Source: Syntrophaceae bacterium UBA7520
Lineage (GTDB): Bacteria; Desulfobacterota; Syntrophia; Syntrophales; Smithellaceae
NCBI GenBank assembly: GCA_002478265.1
Contig: DLNC01000018.1
Coordinates: 1 to 38,113 of the forward strand
Length of the DNA stretch: 38,113 nucleotides
Direction: 5' to 3'
The notes below the pieces were generated by a model, which worked only from the letters and a program-made list of their open reading frames with translations, had not been told where the DNA came from and did no database searches. Made by a program: the position numbers and the translations under genes. Position 1 is the stretch's first letter. The number at the start of each line of letters is the position of its first letter. This document shows, one piece after another, positions 23,468 to 32,165 of this stretch.

Positions 23468-24718
23468 ATGAAAGATGTAGTTGTTGTTTCAGCGTGCCGT
23501 ACGGCAATCGGGACATTCGGTGGAAGCCTGAAAGATGTAAACGCGGCGACGCTGGGAAGCGTGGTGATGAAAGAAGCGGTGAAGCGCGCGGGGATTGACG
23601 CGGCCCTGATTGATGACGTGCGCTTCGGCTGTTGCATGGAACCGGAAGACACGCTGAACGTCACTCGCGTGGCGCAGCTTTTGGCCGGCCTGCCGGAAAA
23701 AACTACAGCGGTAACAATAAACCGGGTCTGCATTTCAGGCATGGAAGCCGTCATATCAGGCATGGCCATGATTCAGGCAGGCATGGCCGATGTAATTCTT
23801 GCCGGCGGTGTGGAGCACATGTCCGGTGTCGCTTATTCCGCACCCGGCGCGCGTTGGGGCTATCGCCTGCAGGATCAGGTTTTGGTAGATAATATCATCC
23901 GCGCCCTGCATTGCGGCTCCCATATTATTCCGGGACCGGAGAAAGGCCCTCTCAAGGAGGGCGCTCTGATCGACATGTATCGGGGCAAGCCATATATTAT
24001 GGGACTAACCGCAGAATTCATTGCGGAGCTGCACGGCATCAGTCGCGAAGAAATGGACGAGGTAGCGCTGCGCAGTCACAACAACGCCGAGCGTGCCACT
24101 TTACAGGGAGAATTTAAAGACGAAATCGTGCCGGTGGAAATACCGCAAAAGAAAGGTAAGCCGCCAAAAGTTTTTGATAAAGATGAACATTTTCGTCCTC
24201 AACTGACCATGGATGATTTGAAAGGCCTCCCGCCCGCGTTTGTGCCGAAAATCGGCAAAGTTACCGCGGGCAACGCTTCCGGTATCAATGACGGCGCCAG
24301 CGCCATGGTAATCATGTCTGCGCAGAAAGCCGAAGAGCTGGGGTTGAAGCCGCTGGCGCGCATTACCGCCGTGGGACGCGGCGCGTGCCACCCGTCCGTC
24401 ATGGGTCTGGGACCGGTTCCGGCGGTAAACGACCTTCTGAAAAAATCAGGATTGAAAATCAGCGATTTCGAGCAGATTGAACTAAATGAGGCCTTCGCCG
24501 CTCAGTATCTGGGCTGCGAAAAAGAGCTAAAACTCAACCGTGAGATTACCAATGTCAACGGCTCGGGGATCGGACTTGGTCATCCGGTCGGTTCCACCGG
24601 CTGCCGGATTATGGTCACGCTGATTCACTCGATGCGGAAACGGGGAAAAAATCTGGGCATGGCCACGCTTTGCGGCGGCGGCGGCGTTTCTATGGCCTGC
24701 GTTATCGAAACAATTTGA
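23468..24718 (+). CDS. Thiolase (acetyl-CoA C-acetyltransferase-like)
   Basis: 416 residues. Nucleophile Cys88 in INRVCISGMEA, NEAFAAQ, catalytic His in GLGHPVGSTGCR and the second Cys in CGGGGVSMA. The N-terminus VVVVSACRTAIGTFGG is typical of the acetoacetyl-CoA thiolase branch. A region of about 25 residues beyond the usual length lies around 135-165 (LHCGSHIIPGPEKGPLKEGALIDMYRG), compared with the standard loop. It is the third thiolase in the window and ends the SDR-nitroreductase cluster. AAGGAG precedes the ATG after a 77-base gap. Direction (cleavage or condensation) cannot be read from the sequence. Confidence 0.93.
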   Translation: MKDVVVVSACRTAIGTFGGSLKDVNAATLGSVVMKEAVKRAGIDAALIDDVRFGCCMEPEDTLNVTRVAQLLAGLPEKTTAVTINRVCISGMEAVISGMAMIQAGMADVILAGGVEHMSGVAYSAPGARWGYRLQDQVLVDNIIRALHCGSHIIPGPEKGPLKEGALIDMYRGKPYIMGLTAEFIAELHGISREEMDEVALRSHNNAERATLQGEFKDEIVPVEIPQKKGKPPKVFDKDEHFRPQLTMDDLKGLPPAFVPKIGKVTAGNASGINDGASAMVIMSAQKAEELGLKPLARITAVGRGACHPSVMGLGPVPAVNDLLKKSGLKISDFEQIELNEAFAAQYLGCEKELKLNREITNVNGSGIGLGHPVGSTGCRIMVTLIHSMRKRGKNLGMATLCGGGGVSMACVIETI

Positions 24719-24734
24719 TTTTTTCACAACAAGA

Positions 24735-24771
24735 TAAAAAAGCCGGAGAATCTAATTCTCCGGCTTTTTTA
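24735..24771. terminator. Strong bidirectional Rho-independent terminator
   Basis: AAAAAAGCCGGAGAAT pairs with ATTCTCCGGCTTTTTT around a three-base loop. It separates the convergent thiolase (ends 24718) and lipoprotein hydrolase (ends 24792) and can serve both. Confidence 0.92.
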
Positions 24772-24791
24772 TTGAGGGCGAAATTCACCCG

Positions 24792-25610
24792 TCAATGGCT
24801 GCTATAAGCACGGATAAATTCCGCGATAGATCTGTGGTACAAATAAGAATCCACGAATTCCAGGTCGCTGTGCGCTCCGCCATTTATCGTCACCATTTTT
24901 TTGGGGACGTGAAGTGCAGCGTATATTTTTTCTCCCATCGCCCAGGGAACGACTTCATCTTTGTCTCCATGAATCACGAGGACCGGCGAAACTATTTCCG
25001 GAAGCTTCTTCATATTGTCGATAACATCTCCCACCAGCAGCGGCGCGATGGTATACCCGTGCGCTCTTAAAACATCGGCGCCGCTGGTCAGCGGCGTCAC
25101 AAGAATTACGCCCGCAAAATTATTATTTCTGGCCGTTTCGAGCGCCACCACCGAACCCAGCGAACGGCCACACAGAAATATTTTATCTTTAGCGTAACCA
25201 AGATTTTCCATCGCGTATTTCACGGCGGCCCGGCCGTCGCGGTAAATTCCCGCCTCCGACGGCTTGCCCGTGCTTTTGCCGTAACCTCGATACCCCACAC
25301 CTAAAACATTCGCGCCCGCTTTGGACAAATTTTGCAGTTCCGGCAGGCGTTCATGGATATTGCCGGCATTGCCGTGAAAATAAATAATCAGCCTTGATGA
25401 AGGGCGGCCAGAAACAAAAAAACTCTGCAGACGGACATGATCCTCAGTTTCAATATAAACCTCCCGCGCAGCGGCGGGAATATCCTGCACGGCGTGGGCA
25501 TTGGTCGTAACGGGATCAAAAGCCGTGCGATTGATAATGGCCTCACAACCGCACCCGCTTAAAAAAAAGACGCAGACGAAAACAAAATAACATTTTAACG
25601 CGCGGCACAC
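24792..25610 (-). CDS. Alpha/beta hydrolase lipoprotein (Bem46/ABHD17-like)
   Basis: 272 residues starting with GTG at 25610, with AAGGTG about six bases upstream. The signal peptide ends FFLSGC, with lipidated Cys20. The hydrolase fold is clear: LIIYFHGNAGN (oxyanion strand), GYRGYGKSTGKPSEAG, nucleophile Ser in CGRSLGS, acid in IHGDKDEVVP, and His in NGGAHSDLE. This layout matches the Bem46/ABHD13-17 family of serine hydrolases. A lipid-anchored periplasmic esterase or depalmitoylase-like role is inferred. It follows mtgA by nine bases, so both are probably one transcript. Confidence 0.88.
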   Translation of the reverse strand: MCRALKCYFVFVCVFFLSGCGCEAIINRTAFDPVTTNAHAVQDIPAAAREVYIETEDHVRLQSFFVSGRPSSRLIIYFHGNAGNIHERLPELQNLSKAGANVLGVGYRGYGKSTGKPSEAGIYRDGRAAVKYAMENLGYAKDKIFLCGRSLGSVVALETARNNNFAGVILVTPLTSGADVLRAHGYTIAPLLVGDVIDNMKKLPEIVSPVLVIHGDKDEVVPWAMGEKIYAALHVPKKMVTINGGAHSDLEFVDSYLYHRSIAEFIRAYSSH

Positions 25611-25619
25611 AAATTCACC

Positions 25620-26381
25620 TTATTTGTATAACCAGGGGATTACACCATTATTCTCCCGCATGATTTCATCATAATCATCGATAACCACGCCCTGGCGCAC
25701 CATAATCTGATAAATCCGCTCGGCCTGATTCTGCACATAACGGGAAGTGCCGTCCGTGCGGTAACGGATAGGATTGGGCAAAATAGCGGCAAGCGTCGCG
25801 GCCTGGCGCGCGCTCAAATCGGCGGCGGTTCTTCCGTAATGATAACGGGCCGCGGCTTCGATGCCGAAAACACCGTCACCCCACTCGGCGACGTTCAGAT
25901 AAAGCTCCAGAATTCTTCTCTTGCTCAGATGTTTTTCCAGCCGCCAGGTGAGAATAGCTTCCTTGATCTTTCTTATCGGGTCCTTATCCGGCGTCAGAAA
26001 CAGATTTTTTGCCAGCTGCTGGGAAATCGTGCTGCCGCCGACCTTAACTTTATTCTGCTTGATATTTTTCTCCAGCGCCTTCTGCATCGCCTCAAAATCA
26101 AATCCCTCATGCGTCCAGAATTTATGGTCTTCGGCGATAATCACCGCCTTGATAACGTAAGGCGATATCTGCGAAATCGGCACCCAGATTCTCTGCGCGT
26201 TTCTTTTTACCCCCTTTTGCCGCCACCCCTCTTCCCGATATTTCATAAACGCTGTTTTCTCGGGATTATATTTTTTCAAGTATTTAACGTTGGGGAAAAT
26301 GAAATAACGGCCGATATCGATCACGAACACAGCCACGATTAAAATAAGTGTTCCTGTTACGATTTTTTCCCAGCGTTTCAT
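25620..26381 (-). CDS. mtgA: Monofunctional peptidoglycan glycosyltransferase MtgA
   Basis: 253 residues from ATG 26381, chosen because MKRWEK leads directly into the single N-terminal membrane anchor (about 8-29); the frame is open to 26480 without better signals. Family GT51 motifs are in order: IAEDHKFWTHEGFD (catalytic Glu), GGSTISQQLAKNLFL, RKIKEAILTWRLEKHLSKRRILELYLN and GIEAAARYHYG. It polymerises lipid II into glycan strands and has no transpeptidase domain. The ribosome binding site (AGAGGG, about 12 bases away) is distant. It is followed by the lipoprotein hydrolase. Confidence 0.95.
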   Translation of the reverse strand: MKRWEKIVTGTLILIVAVFVIDIGRYFIFPNVKYLKKYNPEKTAFMKYREEGWRQKGVKRNAQRIWVPISQISPYVIKAVIIAEDHKFWTHEGFDFEAMQKALEKNIKQNKVKVGGSTISQQLAKNLFLTPDKDPIRKIKEAILTWRLEKHLSKRRILELYLNVAEWGDGVFGIEAAARYHYGRTAADLSARQAATLAAILPNPIRYRTDGTSRYVQNQAERIYQIMVRQGVVIDDYDEIMRENNGVIPWLYK

Positions 26382-26795
26382 AATATTTTTACGCCCTCTT
26401 GCGCCCTGCAGGCAAAGTGAATATTTTTTTGTGCCGTTTCCTATACTTTTTTGGAACATATTGCAAAATATATTTGACACAGAAAAAATGCCTCATTAGA
26501 GGCTGCGCCGCCGGAGAGCAAAACCAGCCATGTTGACGGCATGGATGCGTCTTGCTTTACAAAAAGACTCCAGCGCGTGGCGCGCGTGACCATGAGCGGA
26601 TCGGGCACTTTATAAACCTTGAATTTCCCTAACACCAGCTTGACTTATCTGGCTTTTTCCCAAACGGCGCGCGTTTTTTGCCAGTTGATTATCCCCGCGG
26701 TTTATTATATGAATTCGCCAGCGATCTATTGAATTTCTGTTTGCGTTCAAACAGACAAATACATGAATTAACCGAAAATTAAGGAGGGCTTACAA
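26382..26795. other. Divergent intergenic region with an inverted repeat
   Basis: About 410 bases between mtgA and the OmpA-type lipoprotein, with no convincing gene. TCTGTTTG (26736-26743) and CAAACAGA (26748-26755) form a perfect 8-bp inverted repeat with a four-base spacer, 40 bases before the lipoprotein ATG. It could be an operator or a leader hairpin. No clear -35/-10 pair with good spacing was found on either strand. Confidence 0.45.
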
Positions 26796-27476
26796 ATGAA
26801 AAGGTCATGCTTTGTCATCGCGTCACTGTTTGCGGCCTGTATGCTTTTCAGCGGCTGTCTGGTTACGGAAAGCAAATATATAAAAAAATCGGAAGAGGCC
26901 GACAGGCTGTCCAGGGAATTGGCGGCGGAAAAAGAAAGAACTCAGGCGTTGTTGGATGAAAACCTGGCGCTGAAGGAAAACACAGCCAAACTGGAAAAGA
27001 AAACACTAAAAGCCGAAGAAACAAGCAACACCTACAAACAGCTCATCCAGGAAATGAAGGGTGAAATAGCCAAAGGGCAGATCACCATCACCGAGCTCAA
27101 GGGAAAACTGACTATGGACGTCGTGGATAAAATCCTTTTTGATTCTGGCGAAGCCAAAGTGAAGGAAGAGGGCCTGGCCGTTTTGCAAAGAGTGGTGGAT
27201 ATCCTCAAGAATGTAAAAGATAAAAATATCCGCGTTGAAGGTCACACGGATAACGTGCCGATAGCGGCCCGGTTGGCGCAGAGATATCCCACCAACTGGG
27301 AACTTTCCGCCGCGCGCGCCATCAATGTCACAAAATATCTGCAGGAAAAAGGAATTGATGCGCAAATTCTCTCCGCAACCGCTTATGGGGAGTTCAAACC
27401 CATAGCGGATAATTCCACGCCGGAGGGACGCGCGAAAAACAGGCGCATCGCCATCATCCTTCTGCCCAAGGATTAA
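26796..27476 (+). CDS. OmpA-family peptidoglycan-binding lipoprotein
   Basis: 226 residues. The signal peptide ends FSGC with lipidated Cys21. Residues about 28-105 are a charged coiled coil (SEEADRLSRELAAEKERTQALL and onward). Residues about 110-224 are an OmpA/MotB C-terminal domain: ILFDSGEAKVKEEGLAVLQ, VEGHTDNVPI, YPTNWELSAARAINVTKYL and GRAKNRRIAI, which bind diaminopimelate in peptidoglycan. It should anchor the outer membrane to the cell wall. AAGGAGGG precedes the ATG. Aconitase begins three bases after its stop, so the two are co-transcribed although unrelated in function. Confidence 0.93.
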   Translation: MKRSCFVIASLFAACMLFSGCLVTESKYIKKSEEADRLSRELAAEKERTQALLDENLALKENTAKLEKKTLKAEETSNTYKQLIQEMKGEIAKGQITITELKGKLTMDVVDKILFDSGEAKVKEEGLAVLQRVVDILKNVKDKNIRVEGHTDNVPIAARLAQRYPTNWELSAARAINVTKYLQEKGIDAQILSATAYGEFKPIADNSTPEGRAKNRRIAIILLPKD

Positions 27477-27479
27477 TGA

Positions 27480-29414
27480 ATGGGCCAAAATTTAGCGGAA
27501 AAAATCCTGGCGCGGCACCTGCGGGCGGGAAAACTCGCGCCGGGAGAAGAAATAGGAATACGCATCGACCAGACGCTCACGCAGGATGCCACGGGCACCA
27601 TGGCCTATCTGCAGTTTGAAGCCATGAACGTGTCCCGCGTGAAGACCGAATTATCGGCCAGCTACATCGACCACAACACGATTCAGATCGGTTTTGAAAA
27701 TGCGGATGACCATCGTTATCTGCAGAGCGTCGCCAGAAAATTCGGCGTTATCCTGTCGCGCGCCGGTAACGGCATCTGCCATCAGGTGCACCTGGAAAGG
27801 TTCGGCGCGCCCGGCAAAACTCTCATCGGCTCGGACAGTCACACGCCGACCTGCGGCGCGCTGGGCATGATCGCCATCGGCGCCGGCGGCCTGGATGTGG
27901 CGCTGGCGATGGCCGGGGAACCGTTTTATCTGACCTGCCCCCGCGTCATTAAAATCAACTTGACCGGCAGATTAAAGCCATGGGTGTCGGCCAAGGATGT
28001 AATTCTTAAAGTTCTGCAGATTTTCACCACCAAAGGAAACGTGGGCACGGTATTTGAGTACGGCGGCGAAGGCTTAAAAACGCTGAGCGTGCCCCAGCGC
28101 GCGACGATTGCCAATATGGGCGCCGAATGCGGAGTAACTACTTCTGTTTTTCCCAGTGATGAAGAAACTCTCAAATTTCTTGCCGCGCAGAAAAGAAAAA
28201 AGGATTTTGTCCGGCTGGAGGCGGACAAAGACGCGACTTACGCCAAAACCGTCGATATTGACTTATCCAAGATAGAGCCGCTGACCGCAAAACCGCACAG
28301 CCCGGACAATATCGCCACCGTCAAAAGCATGAAAAAAATACCCGTCAACCAGGTGTGTCTGGGTAGCTGCACGAATTCTTCTTATCAGGATCTGGTCACC
28401 GTAGCCAAAGTCCTCAAGGGAAAAGTTGTTCACCCGGAAGTGAGTTTCATTTTAGCCCCCGGTTCAAAGCAGGTTTTGGAAAATCTTTCCCGGGAGGGAT
28501 ATCTTTCCGCCCTTATCGCTTCCGGCGCGCGGCTGATGGAAAACGCCTGCGGCTTCTGCATCGGCAACAGCCAGAGCCCGCAATCAGGCGGCGTTTCCCT
28601 GCGCACTTCCAACAGAAATTTTTTGGGCCGCTCCGGCACAATGGACGCGGACGTTTATCTGGTCAGCCCGGAAACTGCAGCGGCGGCGGTGCTTACCGGA
28701 AAATTCATTGATCCGCGTGAATTAAAAATTTCTTATCCAAAAATAAAAATGCCCAAAACTTTTTTTATCGATGATTCGCTCATTGAATGGCCGAAAAAAA
28801 ACGCCGGAGCAGCGAAAATCTACCGTGGCCCCAACATCGGCGCGCCGCCGAAAAACTCGGCCCTTCCGGACTCGATCAATGCCGTAGTCACGATTAAAGT
28901 CGGAGACAAAATAACCACCGATCACATAATTCCCGCGGGTGCGCGCATGAAATACCGCTCGAATATTCCCAAATACGCGGAATTTGTCTTCGAAAACGTG
29001 GATGCCTCTTTTGCTGTCCGCGCGCGGCAAATCAAGGAAACGGGCAGGAGTAACATAATCGTCGCGGGGCTTTCTTACGGTCAGGGTTCATCGCGCGAGC
29101 ACGCCGCCATCTGCCCCATGTACCTGGGGGTGCGCGCGGTCATCGCCAAATCATTCGAAAGAATACATGCCGCCAATCTTGTGAACTTCGGCATTATGCC
29201 CCTCACCTTTAAAGACGAAAAAGATTACGAAAAAATCAACCAGCAGGACGAACTCTTCATCGCTGATATCCGTAAACTCATCTTGGCCGGCAGCGAAATC
29301 CTAGTGCAAAACAAGACCGGCGGCGGCTCTTTTTACACATCCTGCGCGTTAACCGACAGGCAAAGAAAAATAATTCTGGCGGGCGGCGCGCTCAATCTGC
29401 GCAATAAAAATTAA
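27480..29414 (+). CDS. Aconitate hydratase (about 640-residue type)
   Basis: 644 residues, the short aconitase type found in deltaproteobacteria rather than the roughly 900-residue AcnA or AcnB. Cluster ligands are present: Cys297 in CLGSCTNSS, Cys357 and Cys360 in ENACGFCIGNSQSP. Substrate motifs include IGSDSHTPTCGALG (118-129), the SGTMDADVYLVSPETAAAAVLTG region, and the swivelling domain with DHIIPAG and YGQGSSREHAA. It isomerises citrate to isocitrate through a [4Fe-4S] cluster. The ATG at 27480 is chosen from AAGGA seven bases upstream. Isocitrate dehydrogenase follows after 24 bases, giving a citrate-to-oxoglutarate pair. No citrate synthase is in the window. Confidence 0.95.
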   Translation: MGQNLAEKILARHLRAGKLAPGEEIGIRIDQTLTQDATGTMAYLQFEAMNVSRVKTELSASYIDHNTIQIGFENADDHRYLQSVARKFGVILSRAGNGICHQVHLERFGAPGKTLIGSDSHTPTCGALGMIAIGAGGLDVALAMAGEPFYLTCPRVIKINLTGRLKPWVSAKDVILKVLQIFTTKGNVGTVFEYGGEGLKTLSVPQRATIANMGAECGVTTSVFPSDEETLKFLAAQKRKKDFVRLEADKDATYAKTVDIDLSKIEPLTAKPHSPDNIATVKSMKKIPVNQVCLGSCTNSSYQDLVTVAKVLKGKVVHPEVSFILAPGSKQVLENLSREGYLSALIASGARLMENACGFCIGNSQSPQSGGVSLRTSNRNFLGRSGTMDADVYLVSPETAAAAVLTGKFIDPRELKISYPKIKMPKTFFIDDSLIEWPKKNAGAAKIYRGPNIGAPPKNSALPDSINAVVTIKVGDKITTDHIIPAGARMKYRSNIPKYAEFVFENVDASFAVRARQIKETGRSNIIVAGLSYGQGSSREHAAICPMYLGVRAVIAKSFERIHAANLVNFGIMPLTFKDEKDYEKINQQDELFIADIRKLILAGSEILVQNKTGGGSFYTSCALTDRQRKIILAGGALNLRNKN

Positions 29415-29438
29415 ATATACCCGGAGCAAAACAGTTTT

Positions 29439-30662
29439 ATGAGCAAAAAAATCAAAGTCAAAACCACCCTTGTCGAAATGGACGGGGATGAAATGACCCG
29501 CGTCATGTGGCAGATGGTCAAGGAAAAGCTGCTTTTCCCCTATCTGGATATGGATATCGACTACTACGACCTGCACGTCAAACACCGCGACGACACGGAT
29601 GACCAGGTGACACTCGAGGCCGCGCGTGCCATTCAGAAATACGGCGTAGGCATCAAATGCGCCACCATCACTCCCAATGAAGACCGCGTAAAGGAATATA
29701 ATTTAAAAAAGGCGTGGCGCAGCCCCAACGGCACCATCCGCGCGCTTTTGGACGGCACGGTTTTCAGAAAACCGATTCTTGTAAAAAACATCAAGCCCGC
29801 GGTTTTTTCCTGGAAAAAACCCATCACCATCGGGCGTCACGCCTACGGAGACGTTTACAACAACTTCGAAATGCCCATTGCCGCGGCGGGAAAGCTCGAA
29901 CTTGTTTTTACTCCATGCGATGGCGACGCGCCGAGCAGGAAGACGGTATTTGATTTTCCTTCCTCGGGTATTATTCAGGTCAACCATAACCTGGAAAAAT
30001 CCATCCTGAGCTTCGCGCGCGCCTGCTTTACCTACGCGCTTAGCGAAAAAATAGATCTGTGGTTTTCCACCAAAGACACTATCTCCAAAATTTACGACGC
30101 GGGTTTCCGCGAAATTTTCGACGCCGAATTCGAAAAGAACTGGAAGGATAAATTCAAAAAAGCGGGCATTGAATATTTTTTCACGCTGATTGACGACGCC
30201 GTGGCGCGCATCATGAAAAGCGAAGGAGGCATGCTCTGGGCGCTGAAAAACTACGATGGGGACGTCATGTCGGATATGGTCGCCTCCGCCTGCGGCTCGC
30301 TGGCCATGATGACTTCCGTTCTGGTATCTCCTCACGGCTGGTATGAATACGAAGCGGCCCACGGCACGGTGCAGAAGCACTATTACAAACACCTGAAAGG
30401 CGAAGAAACATCGAGCAATTCCATGGCGCTCATTTTTGCTTGGTCGGGCGGCCTGCGCAAGCGCGGCGAGCTCGACTCCACGCCGGAAGTCATTGACTTC
30501 GCCAACAAGCTCGAGGAAGCGGCCATTGCCACCGTGGAGTCAGGCACAATGACCGGCGATCTGCTGGCGCTGGCCGAGAAAAAATCTTCCAATAAAAAAG
30601 TGAACACGCAGGGTTTTATCGACGCTATTGCCGCGAACCTGCGCGAAAAACTTCATGGTTAA
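29439..30662 (+). CDS. Isocitrate dehydrogenase, eukaryotic (IDH1/IDH2) type
   Basis: 407 residues. The sequence follows mammalian IDH1 along its length: VEMDGDEMTRVMW, GVGIKCATITPNEDRV, SPNGTIRALLDGTVFR, PITIGRHAYGD, KSEGGMLWALKNYDGDVMSD and AAHGTVQKHYYKH. It converts isocitrate to 2-oxoglutarate and CO2. Cofactor use is less certain: in IDH1 the adenine-phosphate site reads HGTVTRH, and here HGTVQKH, so the Arg is Lys while the His is kept; NADP is favoured. It pairs with aconitase 24 bases upstream. Its last codons overlap the rlmN start by eight bases. Confidence 0.94.
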   Translation: MSKKIKVKTTLVEMDGDEMTRVMWQMVKEKLLFPYLDMDIDYYDLHVKHRDDTDDQVTLEAARAIQKYGVGIKCATITPNEDRVKEYNLKKAWRSPNGTIRALLDGTVFRKPILVKNIKPAVFSWKKPITIGRHAYGDVYNNFEMPIAAAGKLELVFTPCDGDAPSRKTVFDFPSSGIIQVNHNLEKSILSFARACFTYALSEKIDLWFSTKDTISKIYDAGFREIFDAEFEKNWKDKFKKAGIEYFFTLIDDAVARIMKSEGGMLWALKNYDGDVMSDMVASACGSLAMMTSVLVSPHGWYEYEAAHGTVQKHYYKHLKGEETSSNSMALIFAWSGGLRKRGELDSTPEVIDFANKLEEAAIATVESGTMTGDLLALAEKKSSNKKVNTQGFIDAIAANLREKLHG

Positions 30663-31701
30663 TAACGCCGAAAATTCCCGGCCCAACCTGCTGGATTTCA
30701 CGCTGGAGGAAATGGAATCTTTCATTTCTGGCCTGGGCAAGGAAAAATTCCGCGCGCGGCAAATCATGAAATGGCTGCATCAGAAAAACGCCTCTTCTTT
30801 CGAGGAAATGACTTCGCTCGCGCGCGATTTCCGCGAAAAGCTTGCCGGGGTGGCGCGCGTAAACCTGCCGGAAATCGTAAAAATCCAGACCTCAAAAGAC
30901 GGCACGAAAAAAGCGCTTCTGCGCCTGGAAGATTCGCTCTTTATCGAAAGCGTTTTGATTCCGGGTAAAAATCACTGGACAATCTGCATCTCCACGCAGG
31001 TCGGCTGCGCCATGGGCTGTAAATTTTGCCTTACCGCGCGCCGGGGCTTTAAACGCAATCTGGCCCCCGCGGAGATAGTGGGGCAACTGATTGTCCTGAA
31101 AAAAGAAACGCCGGAAGGGCCGGACATCAAAAATATTGTCCTGATGGGCATGGGCGAGCCGCTGGCCAATTACGCGAACACGCTCAAAGCGATAAAAATT
31201 CTGACCTCAGACTACGGCGCGGCTTTTTCCAACCGCAAAGTCACCGTCTCCACCTGCGGCCTCGTGCCGGAAATAATCAGCCTGGGCAAGGATATCTGCA
31301 TCAATCTGGCCGTTTCGCTCAACGCCGCCGACGACCCGACCCGAGGAAAACTGATGCCGATAAACAGAAAATATCCGTTGGCGAAGCTGCTTGAGGCCTG
31401 CCGCAAATACCCTATGCCAGGCCGTAGATTGCTCACTTTTGAATATATTCTGATGGATGGGGTCAATTCTTCCGTTAAGGATGCGGAAAAACTGGCGGTC
31501 CTGCTGAAAAATCAGCGCTGCAAAATAAATCTGATTGTTTTCAATGAATTTCCCGGCGCCGGATTCAAAGCCCCTTCGCCGCAGGTTGTGCACGCGTTTC
31601 AGCAAACTCTTATTAAAAAACACTTTACCACCATCCTGCGCGCCAGCCGCGGCGCGGATATCTGTGCCGCCTGCGGCCAGCTCAGCGGCGCTGATAATTA
31701 A
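30655..31701 (+). CDS. rlmN: Dual-specificity rRNA/tRNA methyltransferase RlmN
   Basis: 348 residues from ATG 30655, which overlaps the isocitrate dehydrogenase stop; a TTG at 30628 is an alternative. The radical-SAM motif C-x3-C-x2-C is at Cys118, Cys122 and Cys125 (VGCAMGCKFC). GMGEPLANY, SLNAADDPTRGKLMP and the C-terminal ASRGADICAACGQL, with the methyl-carrying Cys340, are typical. RlmN makes 2-methyladenosine at A2503 of 23S rRNA and A37 of some tRNAs, using two cysteines and a [4Fe-4S] cluster. No strong ribosome binding site is visible, so translation is probably coupled to the previous gene. Confidence 0.95.
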   Translation: MVNNAENSRPNLLDFTLEEMESFISGLGKEKFRARQIMKWLHQKNASSFEEMTSLARDFREKLAGVARVNLPEIVKIQTSKDGTKKALLRLEDSLFIESVLIPGKNHWTICISTQVGCAMGCKFCLTARRGFKRNLAPAEIVGQLIVLKKETPEGPDIKNIVLMGMGEPLANYANTLKAIKILTSDYGAAFSNRKVTVSTCGLVPEIISLGKDICINLAVSLNAADDPTRGKLMPINRKYPLAKLLEACRKYPMPGRRLLTFEYILMDGVNSSVKDAEKLAVLLKNQRCKINLIVFNEFPGAGFKAPSPQVVHAFQQTLIKKHFTTILRASRGADICAACGQLSGADN

Positions 31702-31755
31702 CTCGTAAAAACTTACCTCTTGGTTTAAAATAAGCGCATCAAGGAGGTTCGCAAA

Positions 31756-32022
31756 GTGATGACAAAATCAAGCTGGTTGACTTTGAAACTGGGACTCGTC
31801 GGCTTTATCGCCGGCGGTTTTATCGGCTTTCTCTACCGGCCTTCCGCCTTTATTATCGGGCAACTGCCTTTTGACGTGGTCATTACCAGAGGCGCCAATC
31901 TGAAAGGCATTGATCAGGTGCTCATCCCGCTGGCGCAAACATCTTTTAACAATATGATGGCCATCGCGGGTATCGGCGCGGCCATCGGAATTATTATCGG
32001 CTTATTGTTTACCAGAAAGTAA
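31756..32022 (+). CDS. Small two-span membrane protein, unknown function
   Basis: 88 residues from GTG 31756, with AAGGAGG eight bases upstream; the ATG next to it (31759) is the alternative. Two hydrophobic segments: WLTLKLGLVGFIAGGFIGFLY (about 7-27) and MMAIAGIGAAIGIIIGLLF (about 67-85), both rich in small residues and G-x-x-x-G steps that suit helix packing. The loop between them contains FDVVITRGANLKGIDQ. It lies 54 bases after rlmN and probably ends the transcript. No family recognised. Confidence 0.7.
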   Translation: MMTKSSWLTLKLGLVGFIAGGFIGFLYRPSAFIIGQLPFDVVITRGANLKGIDQVLIPLAQTSFNNMMAIAGIGAAIGIIIGLLFTRK

Positions 32023-32040
32023 CCCGGCTTATTTCCTTTT

Positions 32041-32115
32041 CCTCACGGGAAAAAAGTCTGTCTTTTTTAACCGCCGCGAGGGGCTGTGTTTTTTATCCCG
32101 GAGCAGCCGGGAAAT
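32041..32115. terminator. Possible terminator region between convergent genes
   Basis: Several overlapping inverted repeats: CCTCACGG with CCGCGAGG (one mismatch), AAAAAAG with CTTTTTT, then a U-run, and CCCGG-AGCAG-CCGGG at about 32097-32111. Their positions just after the plus-strand cluster and before the end of the efflux operon fit a termination zone. None is a classical strong terminator. Confidence 0.4.
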
Positions 32116-32165
32116 ATCTTTTTGTCGTCTGGTCACTTTTTGTCCGGCCATTAAATATTTTTTCC

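Noticed and set aside
26441..26635. Minus-strand open frame of 64 codons upstream of mtgA
   Set aside because: GTG start without ribosome binding site and no recognisable motif; could be a decayed fragment but cannot be supported.
29703..30392. Minus-strand open frame of 229 codons
   Set aside because: Antisense to isocitrate dehydrogenase, with no start signals or recognisable domain.
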